A stretch of 64,000 nucleotides of DNA, taken from contig NZ_CP060725.1 of the NCBI RefSeq assembly GCF_003797775.2, forward strand, positions 4,024,001 to 4,088,000, written 5' to 3'. The stretch is from Sphingopyxis sp. OPL5. Lineage in GTDB: Bacteria > Pseudomonadota > Alphaproteobacteria > Sphingomonadales > Sphingomonadaceae. Below are positions 1 to 9,277 of the stretch, piece after piece (positions within the stretch are counted from its first letter, which is position 1; each line of letters begins with the position of its first letter). The translations under genes and the position numbers were made by a program. The notes beneath the pieces are model-generated. The model saw only the letters and a program-made list of their open reading frames with translations, was not told the origin of the DNA and searched no databases.

Positions 1-24
1 CTGCGGCATAGCCGCGAGGAGGAT

Positions 25-1290
25 TCAGGATGGGCGCCCGCGCACCATCGCCAGCCCGCCGAAACTGATCACCCCGGCCAGCGCGAGATACAGCCCGACC
101 GCCGCGGTGCCGCGCCAGTCGCCCAGCGCCTGCGCGACGATGGGTGCGGCGGCGCCACCCAGGATTCCGCCAGCGTTGAAGGTCATCGACGCGCCGGTGT
201 AACGCACCTCGACCGGGAACAGCCCGGTCAGCCAGGCGCCGAGCGGGCCATAGACCAGCCCCATCACGAACAGCGCCGACGCAAGCCCGGCGAAGATCAG
301 CCACCACGATCCCGACGCCAGCGCCGGCCCGAACAGGAAGCCGATCAGGATCGTCGCCCCGCAGCCCCAGGTCAGCACCTTCTGCGCGCTTGCCGCGTCG
401 CTCCAGTACCCGGCGACGATAATCCCTACCGCCATGAACAGGATCGCGCCGAGCTGGATCAGCAGGAACTGCTCCTTCGGATAACCGAGCGTCGTCGTCC
501 CATGCGCGAGCGCGAAGCTGGTCGAGAGATAGAAGATCGCGAAACAGGCGACGACCGCGAAGGTCCCCGCGAGGGTCGGCAGCAGATGGCGATTCAGGAG
601 TTCGCCGATCGGGACGCCGACGGGCCGATCCTGTTCGAGCGCCTCGGCGAAATCGGGGGTCTCGCCGATCTTGAGCCGCACCCACAGCCCGAGCCCGACG
701 AGGATCGCCGAGAGCAGGAAGGGGATGCGCCATCCCCATGAAGCGAACTCGGCATCGCTCATGCCCAGCCCGAGCAGCAGGAACAGGCCATTCGCCGCGA
801 TGAACCCCACCGGCGCGCCCAATTGCGGCACCATGCCGAAACGCGCGCGCCAGCCCGGCGGCGCATTCTCGACCGCGAGCAACGCCGCCCCGCCCCACTC
901 GCCGCCGAGCCCGAACCCCTGACCGAAGCGCAGGATGCAGAGCAACAGCGGCGCGACCCAGCCGACCATCGCATAGGTCGGCAGGAAGGCGATCAGCAGC
1001 GTCGATATGCCCATCAGCATCAGCGACGCCACCAGCGTCGACTTGCGCCCGATCCGGTCGCCATAATGGCCGAACACCACCGCCCCGACGGGCCGCGCAA
1101 AAAAGGCGAGGCCGAAGCTCATGAAGCTCAGCATCAGCTGCGCCGACGGCGATTCGGACGGAAAGAACAGCGGCCCGAACACCAAGGCGGCGGCGGTGCC
1201 ATAGATGTAGAAATCGTAGAATTCGACCGCGGTGCCGACGAGGCTCGCGGTCAGGATGCGCCGATGCTTGCGATAGGGTGCCAGATCCAT
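25..1290 (-). CDS. MFS transporter, metabolite:H+ symporter (MHS) type
   Basis: Inner-membrane secondary transporter of the major facilitator superfamily, about 421 residues with some twelve hydrophobic segments. The N-terminus (RRILTASLVGTAVEFYDFY) and the loop GHYGDRIGRKS between helices 2 and 3 are typical of the MHS subfamily (ShiA, ProP, KgtP), which imports organic acids or compatible solutes with protons. The substrate cannot be read from the sequence. ATG at 1290 is chosen because a GGGGAGGGG stretch lies about eleven bases upstream; a TTG nine bases earlier is the alternative. The gene ends close to the window edge and is complete. Confidence 0.88.
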   Translation of the reverse strand: MDLAPYRKHRRILTASLVGTAVEFYDFYIYGTAAALVFGPLFFPSESPSAQLMLSFMSFGLAFFARPVGAVVFGHYGDRIGRKSTLVASLMLMGISTLLIAFLPTYAMVGWVAPLLLCILRFGQGFGLGGEWGGAALLAVENAPPGWRARFGMVPQLGAPVGFIAANGLFLLLGLGMSDAEFASWGWRIPFLLSAILVGLGLWVRLKIGETPDFAEALEQDRPVGVPIGELLNRHLLPTLAGTFAVVACFAIFYLSTSFALAHGTTTLGYPKEQFLLIQLGAILFMAVGIIVAGYWSDAASAQKVLTWGCGATILIGFLFGPALASGSWWLIFAGLASALFVMGLVYGPLGAWLTGLFPVEVRYTGASMTFNAGGILGGAAAPIVAQALGDWRGTAAVGLYLALAGVISFGGLAMVRGRPS

Positions 1291-1381
1291 GGCGACCAAC
1301 CCCTCCCCTTGATGGTTTTATCCGCCTTGGACGCACTGGCCCGCACCACGCAAGCCCGATGGCGCTCCAACGCCGCCGCGC

Positions 1382-1948
1382 CTATCGGTCTTTCCCCGGT
1401 ATCCGCGCCCGCAACCCTTGCAATTCCCGCCCCGACAAAGGCGGCAGCGACGCCGCCGCTTTGCCGTCGCGCAGGCGTTTGCGGTCCTTTTCCGACGGCT
1501 CGACGCGGCGGACCCTTACCGGCGCATACCCCTGCGCCTTGATGCCCAGTTCCTCGGCGGCAGCGCGCGACAGGTCGATGATCCGGCCTTGCGCAAAGGG
1601 GCCGCGGTCGTTGACCCGCACGATGATCCGCCGCCCGCTGTCGAGCGCGGTCACCTCGACATAGGTCGGCAGCGGCAGCGTGGTGTGCGCGGCGGTGATC
1701 CAGCCGGGCCGGAATGGCTCGCCATTGGCGGTGCGGTTGCCCGATTCGTTGCCGTACCAGCTGGCGTAGCCGACCGCGTCATAACCCGGCGCGGCGGCGG
1801 GCACATAGGTGGTGCCGCGAACCGCATAGGCCGGGCCGATCCGCACCGGCGTGTCGCTGACCGGACGAAAATTGCCGCCGGCGCAGGCGGTCAGCAGCAG
1901 GGCCGCCGATGCCGTGCCCGTCAGCCGGAGTATGGGATAGGCTCGCAT
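1382..1948 (-). CDS. rlpA: RlpA-family septal ring lytic transglycosylase, lipoprotein
   Basis: 188-residue protein with a signal peptide ending in the lipobox LLTAC, so probably anchored to the outer membrane. The double-psi beta-barrel domain is plain: GYASWYGNESGNRTANGE, then VEVTALDSGRRIIVRVNDRGPF and RIIDLSRAAAEELG. RlpA proteins cleave or bind denuded peptidoglycan at division sites. There is no SPOR domain after the barrel, only about 40 residues of basic tail, so this is a short form. Start ATG at 1948 is set by the signal peptide; the frame is open upstream only because it runs through an intergenic inverted repeat. Confidence 0.88.
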   Translation of the reverse strand: MRAYPILRLTGTASAALLLTACAGGNFRPVSDTPVRIGPAYAVRGTTYVPAAAPGYDAVGYASWYGNESGNRTANGEPFRPGWITAAHTTLPLPTYVEVTALDSGRRIIVRVNDRGPFAQGRIIDLSRAAAEELGIKAQGYAPVRVRRVEPSEKDRKRLRDGKAAASLPPLSGRELQGLRARIPGKDR

Positions 1949-2017
1949 CGGGGTGACGGTAGAGGCGAAGATGGCCGGGATAAAGAGGGAGGTTGGGTTT
2001 GAAACCACGCTCAATTT

Positions 2018-2097
2018 CCGTTCGTGTCGAGCGAAGTCGAGACACCCATCGGGAGTGCATGCCTTCGGGGTGTCTCGACTTCGCTCGACACGAACGG
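2018..2097. repeat. Intergenic inverted repeat, family A (30-bp perfect arms)
   Basis: Arms at 2018-2047 and 2068-2097 are exact reverse complements over 30 bases, with a 20-base loop. The core is GTCGAGCGAAGTCGAGAC. Related copies lie at 40695-40763 and 41655-41721. The element lies between the divergent rlpA and uvrD genes, so it is not a terminator for either. Confidence 0.9.
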
Positions 2098-2111
2098 GAT
2101 TGGAGGGCGGC

Positions 2112-2158
2112 GCGGGCATAGCGATCCTCCCCGTGCCGGGGAGGATCGCTATGCCCGC
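2112..2158. repeat. Perfect 22-bp hairpin, three-base loop
   Basis: Arms 2112-2133 and 2137-2158 are exact reverse complements around a TGC loop. The inner GATCCTCCCC / GGGGAGGATC block recurs at the ends of the repeat at 33853-33991, suggesting a shared family. It sits directly after the family A repeat in the rlpA/uvrD divergent gap. Confidence 0.85.
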
Positions 2159-2241
2159 CACCGATCGCCGGCGATCACCCCCGCAACCAAATCCACCCCT
2201 CCCCGCTGGACAGCGCGCGCGCTGTTCCTAATCGTTCGCGC

Positions 2242-4554
2242 GTGAACGATACCCCTGCCTCGATGCCCGACCTCGCCCGCCCCGCCCCCTCGGACCCGCC
2301 CTATCTGCGCGGCCTCAACGGCCCTCAGCGGCAGGCGGTGCTGACCACCGAAGGCCCGGTGCTGATGCTCGCGGGTGCGGGCACCGGCAAGACCGCGGCG
2401 CTCACCGCCCGCCTCGCGCATATCATCGCGACGCGCCGCGCCTGGCCCTCCGAAATCCTCGCGGTCACCTTCACCAACAAGGCGGCGCGCGAGATGCGCG
2501 AGCGGATCGGACGGATGATCGGCGACGCGGTCGAGGGCATGCCCTGGCTCGGCACCTTCCACAGCATCGCGGCCAAAATGCTGCGCCGCCACGCCGAACT
2601 CGTCGGGCTGCAAAGCAATTTCACCATCCTCGACACCGACGACCAGCTCCGCGTGCTCAAACAGCTGATTCAGGCCGAGGGACTCGACGAGAAGCGCTGG
2701 CCGGCGCGCCAGCTCGCGGGGCTGATCGACAAGTGGAAGAACCGCGGTCTCGTCCCGTCCGACCTCGACGCCGCCGACAAGGAAGCCTGGGCCGACGGCA
2801 AGGGCCAGCATTTTTACGCGCTCTATCAGGCGCGGCTCAAGACATTGAACGCCTGCGATTTCGGCGACCTGCTGCTCCACATGCTGGTGATCCTGAAAAC
2901 CCACCGCGACGTGCTCGAGCAGTATCAGCAACGCTTCAAATATATCCTCGTCGACGAATATCAGGACACCAACGCCAGCCAATATCTGTGGCTGCGGCTG
3001 CTGGCGCAATCGCGCAAGAATATCTGCGTCGTCGGCGACGACGACCAGTCGGTGTACAGCTGGCGCGGCGCCGAGGTCGCGAACATCCTGCGCTTTGACA
3101 AGGATTTCCCGGGCGCGACCGTCATCCGCCTCGAACAAAATTATCGATCGACCCCGCAGATTCTTGCCGCCGCCTCGGCGCTGATCGCGCAGAACAGCGG
3201 TCGGCTCGGCAAGACGTTGTGGACCGAGCTTGAGCCCGGCGACAAGGTCCGCGTCGTCGGCGTCTGGGACGGCCCCGAGGAGGCGCGCCGCGTCGGCGAG
3301 GAACTCGAAACGCTCCAGCACCGCCGTGTCTCGCTCGACCGCGCCGCGATCCTCGTCCGCGCCCAGTTCCAGACCCGCGAGTTCGAAGACCGCTTCATCG
3401 CGATCGGCATGCCGTACCGCATCGTCGGCGGTTTCCGCTTTTACGAACGCGCCGAAATCCGCGATGCCCTCGCCTATCTGCGCCTCGTCCAGTCGCCCGC
3501 CGACGACCTCGCCTTCGAACGCATCGTCAATGTCCCCAAACGCGGCCTCGGCGACAAGGCGATCCAGCGCATCCACCAGTTCGCCCGCGCCGAACGCGCG
3601 CCCTTGCTGCAGGCGGCGTCGCAGATCACCGAAACCGACGAACTCACCCCGCAGGCGCGACGCCAGCTCGCCACGTTCGTCGCGCAGATGCGCGGCTGGC
3701 GGACCAAGGCGAACGACCTGTCGCACCCCGAGCTGACCCAACTGATCCTCGACGAATCGGGCTATACCGCGATGCTGCAGGCCGACCGCAGCGTCGAGGC
3801 CGCGGGCCGCCTCGAAAACCTGTCCGAACTCGTCCGCGCGATGGAGGAATATGAGTCGCTCGAGGCGTTCCTCGAACATGTCAGCCTGGTCATGGACCGC
3901 GACAATGACGACACCACCGAGACGGTGACGATCATGACGATCCACGCCGCCAAGGGGCTGGAGTTCGACCATGTATTCCTTGCAGGGTGGGAAGACGGCG
4001 TGTTTCCGTCGCAGCGCTCAATGGACGAAGGCGGCATCGCCAGCCTCGAGGAAGAACGCCGCCTCGCCTATGTCGCGATCACCCGCGCCCGCGTGCGCGC
4101 CAGCATCTATCACGCCGCCAACCGCCGCATCTACGGCCAGTGGACGAGCAGCATCCCCAGCCGCTTCATCGCCGAAATTCCGCCCGAACATGTCGACAGC
4201 GAAAACAGCTTCGGCGGCGGCCAAAGCCTGTGGCGCGCCAACTGGTCGGCGCAGGGCGATCCGTTCGCGCATGTCGCCGAGCGCAACCCCTCGCGCACGA
4301 TGACGCGCGGCCCCGCCTGGCAGCGCGCCGTGGCAGGGTCGACGACGATCACCCGCGCTCCCGCACCCAGCGAACGCGGCCCCGCCGCCTCGGTCGGTGC
4401 CAAGCCGCGCGCCGACCTCGCGATCGGGATGCGCGTGTTTCACGAGAAGTTCGGTTACGGTGAGATCGTCGATATCGACGGCAACAAGCTGGAGGTCGAA
4501 TTCGAGTCGGCTGGCAGCAAGAGGGTGCTCGACAGTTTTGTGAAGGCGGCCTGA
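2242..4554 (+). CDS. uvrD: UvrD/PcrA-family 3'-5' DNA helicase
   Basis: Superfamily 1A helicase of 770 residues, acting in nucleotide excision repair, mismatch repair and removal of proteins from DNA. It shows the Q motif (LNGPQRQAV), Walker A AGAGTGKT near residues 44-51, motif Ia TFTNKAAREM, the Walker B block VDEYQDTN, motif III GDDDQSVYSWRGA, motif IV EQNYRS, motif V TIHAAKGLEF and motif VI YVAITRAR. The last 45 residues (FGYGEIVDIDGNKLEVEF) form the small Tudor-like C-terminal domain of PcrA/UvrD. Start GTG 2242; ATG 2263 is an alternative. It stands alone between repeat elements. Confidence 0.95.
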   Translation: MNDTPASMPDLARPAPSDPPYLRGLNGPQRQAVLTTEGPVLMLAGAGTGKTAALTARLAHIIATRRAWPSEILAVTFTNKAAREMRERIGRMIGDAVEGMPWLGTFHSIAAKMLRRHAELVGLQSNFTILDTDDQLRVLKQLIQAEGLDEKRWPARQLAGLIDKWKNRGLVPSDLDAADKEAWADGKGQHFYALYQARLKTLNACDFGDLLLHMLVILKTHRDVLEQYQQRFKYILVDEYQDTNASQYLWLRLLAQSRKNICVVGDDDQSVYSWRGAEVANILRFDKDFPGATVIRLEQNYRSTPQILAAASALIAQNSGRLGKTLWTELEPGDKVRVVGVWDGPEEARRVGEELETLQHRRVSLDRAAILVRAQFQTREFEDRFIAIGMPYRIVGGFRFYERAEIRDALAYLRLVQSPADDLAFERIVNVPKRGLGDKAIQRIHQFARAERAPLLQAASQITETDELTPQARRQLATFVAQMRGWRTKANDLSHPELTQLILDESGYTAMLQADRSVEAAGRLENLSELVRAMEEYESLEAFLEHVSLVMDRDNDDTTETVTIMTIHAAKGLEFDHVFLAGWEDGVFPSQRSMDEGGIASLEEERRLAYVAITRARVRASIYHAANRRIYGQWTSSIPSRFIAEIPPEHVDSENSFGGGQSLWRANWSAQGDPFAHVAERNPSRTMTRGPAWQRAVAGSTTITRAPAPSERGPAASVGAKPRADLAIGMRVFHEKFGYGEIVDIDGNKLEVEFESAGSKRVLDSFVKAA

Positions 4555-4634
4555 CGAAGGCTGTTTTGGCGGGATCGATTGCCCGGGTATTGGCGGTGGA
4601 GAGGGAACGTTCGAGAAATGAACGGATACCCCCA

Positions 4635-4742
4635 TCCCGCAGGCGGGAGGGGCAGTGAGACTTACGAGCTTGCTCGTTAGTCGCAGCGGGGTGGGCAATC
4701 GCGCCGCTGCTGGCCCACCCCCAACCCCTCCCGCCTGCGGGA
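4635..4742. repeat. Intergenic inverted repeat between uvrD and DUF4349 gene
   Basis: Arms 4635-4652 and 4725-4742 are exact 18-bp reverse complements (TCCCGCAGGCGGGAGGGG and partner). A weaker inner pairing involves GCAGCGGGGTGGGC and GCTGCTGGCCCACCC. The whole gap 4555-4881 (327 bases) holds only this element; I see no gene or RNA in it. It lies 80 bases after the uvrD stop and has no U-tract. Confidence 0.8.
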
Positions 4743-4881
4743 GGGGAGTCAGACGGCAACTCTCACCCGAAACCGGTCCCATTCCGCTCCAATTCCGCGC
4801 CCCACAAAATCCATTGTCAACCAGATCAGTTATGATACTCCATATCGTGCGGCCAACGAGTCGCATCTTTGGGAGAGTCTC

Positions 4882-5778
4882 ATGAAAACCAAGCTCTTGG
4901 CGGGCGCGATGGCGCTCGTGCTGGTCGGCTGCGGCCAAAAAGCGTCCGAGGAATCGGCGGCGAGCAGCGCCCCCGCCGCCACCGAAATGGTTTCCGCCGA
5001 CGCCGCCGGCGGCCCCGACGTCGCGATCACCGCCGCTCCCGGGGTCGCCTTCAACTATCGCTACGCCTTCCGCCTCGACGACGACCGCATCGCTGCGGTG
5101 CAGGAGGAACATGCCGCCGCCTGCGAAACGCTCGGCGTCGCGCGCTGCCGGATCACCGGCATGGATTACCGGCTGATCCGCGACAATGAGGTCGAGGGCC
5201 GGCTGGAATTCAAGCTCGACCCCGCCATCGCCCGCAAGTTCGGCAAGGATGCGATCGCCAGCGTCGCCAAGGCCGAGGGCGTGCTCGCCGCAGCCAATAT
5301 CACCGGCGAGGACGTCGGCGGGCAGATCAGCGATTCGCAGCGCCGCAGCGCGGGCCTCGCCGACGAGATCACGCGCCTCGAAACCCGACTTAAACAGGGC
5401 GGGCTAGGCGACCGCGAACGCACCGAACTCCAGCAGCAGATCGCCGGGCTGCGCCAGCAACTCGACGGTGAGCGCGAAACGCGGCGCGGCGGCGAGGTCC
5501 AGCTCGCGACGACCCCGATGGTCTTCGACTATCAGGGCACCGGCGGCCTGCCCGGCATCGGTTACGGCAATCCGTTCAGCGACGCGGCGAACATGCTGGT
5601 GCGCAGCGGCAGCACCCTGCTCTCGTTCGTCCTCGTCGTCGGCGCCGCGGTCCTGCCCTGGGCGCTGTTCTTCGCCGGGCTGCTGCTGCTGTGGCGCACC
5701 CCGCCGGTCGTCGCGGTCCGCAGGTGGTTGGTCGGCAAGCGCGCCGCGCCTTCGGCAACGCCGCCGCCGGAAATCTAG
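4882..5778 (+). CDS. DUF4349 family membrane-anchored lipoprotein
   Basis: 298 residues: a lipoprotein signal (lipobox LVGC), a low-complexity Ala/Ser linker, then a periplasmic domain with YRLIRDNEVEGRLEFKLDP and GVLAAANITGEDVGGQISDS, a coiled-coil stretch (about 155-195, LADEITRLETRLKQ and repeats), and one C-terminal transmembrane segment near 245-270 (LLSFVLVVGAAVLPWALFFAG). This order of parts matches DUF4349, a domain of unknown function found in envelope proteins; coiled coil plus final helix suggests an oligomer spanning the periplasm. The next gene starts 36 bases downstream, so the two may be co-transcribed. Confidence 0.78.
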   Translation: MKTKLLAGAMALVLVGCGQKASEESAASSAPAATEMVSADAAGGPDVAITAAPGVAFNYRYAFRLDDDRIAAVQEEHAAACETLGVARCRITGMDYRLIRDNEVEGRLEFKLDPAIARKFGKDAIASVAKAEGVLAAANITGEDVGGQISDSQRRSAGLADEITRLETRLKQGGLGDRERTELQQQIAGLRQQLDGERETRRGGEVQLATTPMVFDYQGTGGLPGIGYGNPFSDAANMLVRSGSTLLSFVLVVGAAVLPWALFFAGLLLLWRTPPVVAVRRWLVGKRAAPSATPPPEI

Positions 5779-5813
5779 GCCCACCGCTTCTTGCAAAGGG
5801 GCCGCGCGGCGCT

Positions 5814-6875
5814 ATGGCAAGCGCCATGACCGGCGAGGGGACATGGCTGGAGCAGGCGCGCGCGGCCCACCGGCGCGGCGACGACGCGGGCGAAAGCGCC
5901 GCGCTCGACGCCGCGATCCGCGCCGATCGCGCCAATATCGCCGCGATCCTCGCCATGGCCGAACTCAAGCGCCGGCTGTCCGACGACCGCGCCGCGGGCA
6001 GCTTCTATCGCCTCGCGCTCGGTACCGCCGCCCAGGCCCGCAGCGTCCCGCCCACGCTGCACCCCGGCCTCCAGCGCGCCGAGATCTTTCTCGCCGCGAC
6101 CGAACAAGCCTTTGCCGATCACCTGCTCGGCCAATTGCGCGGCGCGGGGATCGACGCCGCCGGCGCGACCCCGCGCGTTGCCGAGGCGCTGCGCATGCTC
6201 GCCGGCGACCAGCCGCTCTACCTGCAACAGCCGAGCATGTTCTATTTCCCCGGCCTGACGCAGCGCCCCTTTTTCGACCGCGCCGATTTCGGCTGGGTGC
6301 CCGCGGTCGAGGCCGCAACCAATGCGATCCGCGCCGAACTGCAGGCCTTGATCGCGGGTACCGCCGACCGTTTCGGCCCCTATGTCACCGCCAGCCCCGA
6401 CCGGCCTCCCCCCAATAATCCGCTGCTCGATAAAGCCGACTGGGGCGCCGCCTGGCTTTGGAAGGACGGCGAAATCGCCGAGGGCATGGACATGCTCTGC
6501 CCAGAGGCCCTCGCCGCGCTCGCGCAGGCGCCGCAACCGGTGATCCCGGGCCGCGCGCCACTCGCGCTCTTCTCGCGGCTCAAACCCGGCACGCATATCC
6601 AGCCGCACCACGGCATGCTCAACACCCGCCTGATCTGCCACCTGCCGCTGATCGTCCCCGACGGCTGCGGTCTGCGCGTCGGCGCCGAGACGCGCGCATG
6701 GCGCGAAGGCGAATTGACGATCTTCGACGACAGTTTCGAACATGAAGCGTGGAACCGCGGGACCAGCGACCGCACCGTGATGCTCTTCGAAATCTGGCGC
6801 CCCGACATCGACGCCGACGAGCGCGACCAGTTGACGCGCATCTTCTCCGCGATCGACAGCTATTCAGAACAATGA
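5814..6875 (+). CDS. Aspartyl/asparaginyl beta-hydroxylase-like dioxygenase
   Basis: 353 residues. The C-terminal third carries the Fe(II)/2-oxoglutarate hydroxylase fold of the Asp_Arg_Hydrox family: HIQPHHGMLNTRLICHLPL supplies the first metal histidine, and ELTIFDDSFEHEAWNRG the second histidine, followed by RTVMLFEIWRPD. The first 130 residues look like short TPR-like helices (AAHRRGDDAGESAALDAAIRAD). Such fusions occur in bacterial homologues of mammalian ASPH; the target here is unknown. Start ATG 5814 or 5826. The frame is open further upstream, but that part overlaps the DUF4349 gene and is not hydroxylase-like. Confidence 0.82.
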   Translation: MASAMTGEGTWLEQARAAHRRGDDAGESAALDAAIRADRANIAAILAMAELKRRLSDDRAAGSFYRLALGTAAQARSVPPTLHPGLQRAEIFLAATEQAFADHLLGQLRGAGIDAAGATPRVAEALRMLAGDQPLYLQQPSMFYFPGLTQRPFFDRADFGWVPAVEAATNAIRAELQALIAGTADRFGPYVTASPDRPPPNNPLLDKADWGAAWLWKDGEIAEGMDMLCPEALAALAQAPQPVIPGRAPLALFSRLKPGTHIQPHHGMLNTRLICHLPLIVPDGCGLRVGAETRAWREGELTIFDDSFEHEAWNRGTSDRTVMLFEIWRPDIDADERDQLTRIFSAIDSYSEQ

Positions 6876-6891
6876 GCCAAATGAGGAAAAT

Positions 6892-8058
6892 ATGATGACC
6901 AACCCGGGAATGGACGCCGACATCTACGAAGCCTTTATCGAACAGTTGCAGCGCTATGTCCGCGACCGGCTGATCCCCGCCGAAGACCAGCTTGAGGAGC
7001 TTGGCCGCGTTCCCGACGACATCCTCGCCGAGATGAAGGACATGGGCCTGTTCGGCATCACCATGCCCCCCGAATATGGCGGGGCGGGCATGAACGTCAG
7101 CCAATATGTCGGCTTCATCCGCGAGATCGCTTATGCCTCGCCCGCCTATCGCTCGATCGTGTCGATCAACATCGGCATGGTGTGCAAGTCGCTGACCGGT
7201 TTCGGCACCGATCAGCAGAAGGAACATTGGCTGCCCAAGCTCGCGACCGGCACCATCGCCGCCTTCGGCCTCACCGAACCCGACAGCGGGTCGGACAGCG
7301 CGGCGATGAAGACGCGCGCGGTGCGCGACGGCAACGGCTATGTGCTCAACGGCACCAAGCGCTACATCACCAACGCCCCCTTCGCCGACGTCATCCTCGT
7401 CATGGCGCGCACCAATGCCGAGGCGCTGCCCAAGAACGCGCATGTCAGCGCCTTCATGGTCCCGCGCGACGCGCCCGGTGTGTCGATCGGAAAGCCCGAC
7501 GGCAAGATGGGCCAGGCGGGATCGCAGATCGCCGACGTCATCCTCGATAATGTCCGGGTTGACGGCGATGCGCTGCTCGGCGGCGAAGAAGGCATCGGTT
7601 TCCGCGCCGCGATGCAGAGCCTCGACAACGGACGGCTGTCGGTGGCCGCCGCCAGCGTCGGCTATGCCAAGCGCATGCTCGATGCGGGCCTGCAATATGC
7701 GATGGAGCGCAAGGCGTTCGGCGAGCCGATCGCCAATTTCCAGTTGATCCAGGCGATGCTCGCCGACAGCAAAGCCGAAATCTACGCCGCCGAATGCATG
7801 CTCGCCGACGCCTGCGCGCGCGCCGACCGCGGCGAAAAGATCATCGTCGAGGCCGCCGCGACCAAGATGTTCGCGAGCGAAATGTGCGGGCGGGTCGCCG
7901 ATCGCGTCGTCCAGATCCACGGCGGCGCCGGCTATCTCAAGGAATATCTGGCCGAGCGCTTCTATCGCGACTGCCGCATTTACCGCATCTATGAAGGAAC
8001 CACGCAGATTCAGCAGCTAGTGATCGCGAAGAACATGATTCGCGACTTCGCGGGGTAA
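6892..8058 (+). CDS. Acyl-CoA dehydrogenase
   Basis: Flavin-dependent dehydrogenase of 388 residues that introduces an alpha-beta double bond in acyl-CoA thioesters and passes electrons to ETF. Family motifs: FGLTEPDSGSDSAAMKTRA (FAD and substrate binding), [14 protein letters not shown], the ERKAFGEPIANFQ segment, and the C-terminal RIYEGTTQIQQ bearing the catalytic Glu. The chain-length preference cannot be told. A GAGGA ribosome site precedes ATG 6892 (ATG 6895 is equally possible). It starts 16 bases after the hydroxylase gene, so it could share a transcript. Confidence 0.93.
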   Translation: MMTNPGMDADIYEAFIEQLQRYVRDRLIPAEDQLEELGRVPDDILAEMKDMGLFGITMPPEYGGAGMNVSQYVGFIREIAYASPAYRSIVSINIGMVCKSLTGFGTDQQKEHWLPKLATGTIAAFGLTEPDSGSDSAAMKTRAVRDGNGYVLNGTKRYITNAPFADVILVMARTNAEALPKNAHVSAFMVPRDAPGVSIGKPDGKMGQAGSQIADVILDNVRVDGDALLGGEEGIGFRAAMQSLDNGRLSVAAASVGYAKRMLDAGLQYAMERKAFGEPIANFQLIQAMLADSKAEIYAAECMLADACARADRGEKIIVEAAATKMFASEMCGRVADRVVQIHGGAGYLKEYLAERFYRDCRIYRIYEGTTQIQQLVIAKNMIRDFAG

Positions 8059-8088
8059 GCGGTTCGGAAATTGGGGGAATCGGGTCGC

Positions 8089-8164
8089 TGGTGGAGCCGA
8101 GGGGAATCGAACCCCTGACCTCTGCAGTGCGATTGCAGCGCTCTCCCATCTGAGCTACGGCCCC
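8089..8164 (-). tRNA. tRNA-Ala (anticodon CGC)
   Basis: Minus-strand cloverleaf of 76 bases including encoded CCA. Acceptor GGGGCCG pairs with CGGCTCC; D arm GCTC/GAGC; anticodon stem CTGCA/TGCAG around loop ATCGCAC, giving CGC which reads GCG (Ala); T arm AGGGG-TTCGATT-CCCCT. GCG is a favoured Ala codon in GC-rich genomes. The gene is convergent with the acyl-CoA dehydrogenase, 30 bases past its stop. Confidence 0.97.
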
Positions 8165-8251
8165 GCGACGGCGGGGTCTTAACGGCACCGAATACGGCTG
8201 GCAACGGCTTTTCTGACGATTGGGCGACGGACACTTATCGAGGGGGATATG

Positions 8252-9268
8252 ATGGCGCGAGCGTGGCACCTGACCAGCAGGCCAACGGGCCTGCCGACGA
8301 TGGACAATTTCGCCCTCCGCGACCTCCCCTACGCGCCGTTGCAGGCCGACCAGCTGCGGGTGAAGAATCTGTGGCTGTCGGTCGACCCCTATATGCGCGG
8401 CCGGATGAACGACGCGAAAAGCTATTCGGCCAGCTTCCAGATCGACCAGCCGATGACCGGCGGCGCGATCGGCGAGGTGATCGAAAGCAATATGGGCGGC
8501 TTTGCCCCCGGCGACCTGATCCTTCACATGGGCGGCTGGCGCGATGGCGGCGTCATCGGCCTCGACATGTCGCCGAACAAGCTGCCCGCCGCCATGCTCG
8601 CGGCGGGGATGACCCCGCAGACCTTCCTGCACAATATGGGACTGACCGGTGGCACCGCCTGGATCGGCCTGCTCCGCATCGCGGCGGCGAAACCCAGCGA
8701 CACTGTCTTCGTTTCGGCGGCGGCGGGCGCGGTCGGGTCGGCGGTGGTCCAGATCGCCAAGGCGCGCGAGATGACGGTGATCGGCTCGGCCGGCGGCGCC
8801 GACAAATGCGCCTGGGCCCTCGATCTCGGCGCCGATGCGGTGATCGACTACAAGGCCGGCCCGGTGCTGCCGCAACTTGCCGCTGCGCTCGAAAAGCTCG
8901 GCAAGCCGGGGATCGACGTCTATTTCGACAATGTCGGCGGCGAACATCTCGACGCCGCCTTCGCGACCGCCAGCGATTTCGCGCGCTTCGCGATCTGCGG
9001 CATGATCGACGTCTATAACGATGGCAAGGCGCAGGAGATGAAATATCTGATCCGCACCATCCCGGCGCGCATCCGCATGGAAGGCTTCATCTACACCGAC
9101 CAGTTCTTCGACTGCGTCGAGGAATTCTACGCCGACATGGGCGGGCTGATCGCCAGCGGCGCGGTGACGATGCGCGAGACCGTGCATGAGGGGCTGGAGG
9201 CGACGCCCGAGGCGTTCCTGGGGCTGTTCGCGGGGACGAATATGGGGAAGATGCTGGTTCGGGTTTGA
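8252..9268 (+). CDS. NADP-dependent oxidoreductase, medium-chain (CurA/leukotriene B4 dehydrogenase-like)
   Basis: Zinc-free medium-chain dehydrogenase/reductase of 338 residues. The N-terminal segment LWLSVDPYMRGRMND and the nucleotide-binding stretch VSAAAGAVGSAVVQIAKA are typical of the group with NADPH-dependent curcumin reductase CurA and prostaglandin/alkenal reductases, which reduce the C=C bond of enones. FDNVGGEHLDAA follows as expected. A GAGGGGG ribosome site sits five bases before ATG 8252; an ATG three bases earlier is also possible. The physiological substrate is unknown. Confidence 0.9.
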   Translation: MARAWHLTSRPTGLPTMDNFALRDLPYAPLQADQLRVKNLWLSVDPYMRGRMNDAKSYSASFQIDQPMTGGAIGEVIESNMGGFAPGDLILHMGGWRDGGVIGLDMSPNKLPAAMLAAGMTPQTFLHNMGLTGGTAWIGLLRIAAAKPSDTVFVSAAAGAVGSAVVQIAKAREMTVIGSAGGADKCAWALDLGADAVIDYKAGPVLPQLAAALEKLGKPGIDVYFDNVGGEHLDAAFATASDFARFAICGMIDVYNDGKAQEMKYLIRTIPARIRMEGFIYTDQFFDCVEEFYADMGGLIASGAVTMRETVHEGLEATPEAFLGLFAGTNMGKMLVRV

Positions 9269-9277
9269 TGCCCATAC

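Noticed and set aside
2149..3972. 607-codon minus-strand open frame opposite uvrD
   Set aside because: Full helicase motifs are on the plus strand; the antisense frame is Arg/Asp/Gly-rich with no domain, as expected from high GC at codon position 3.
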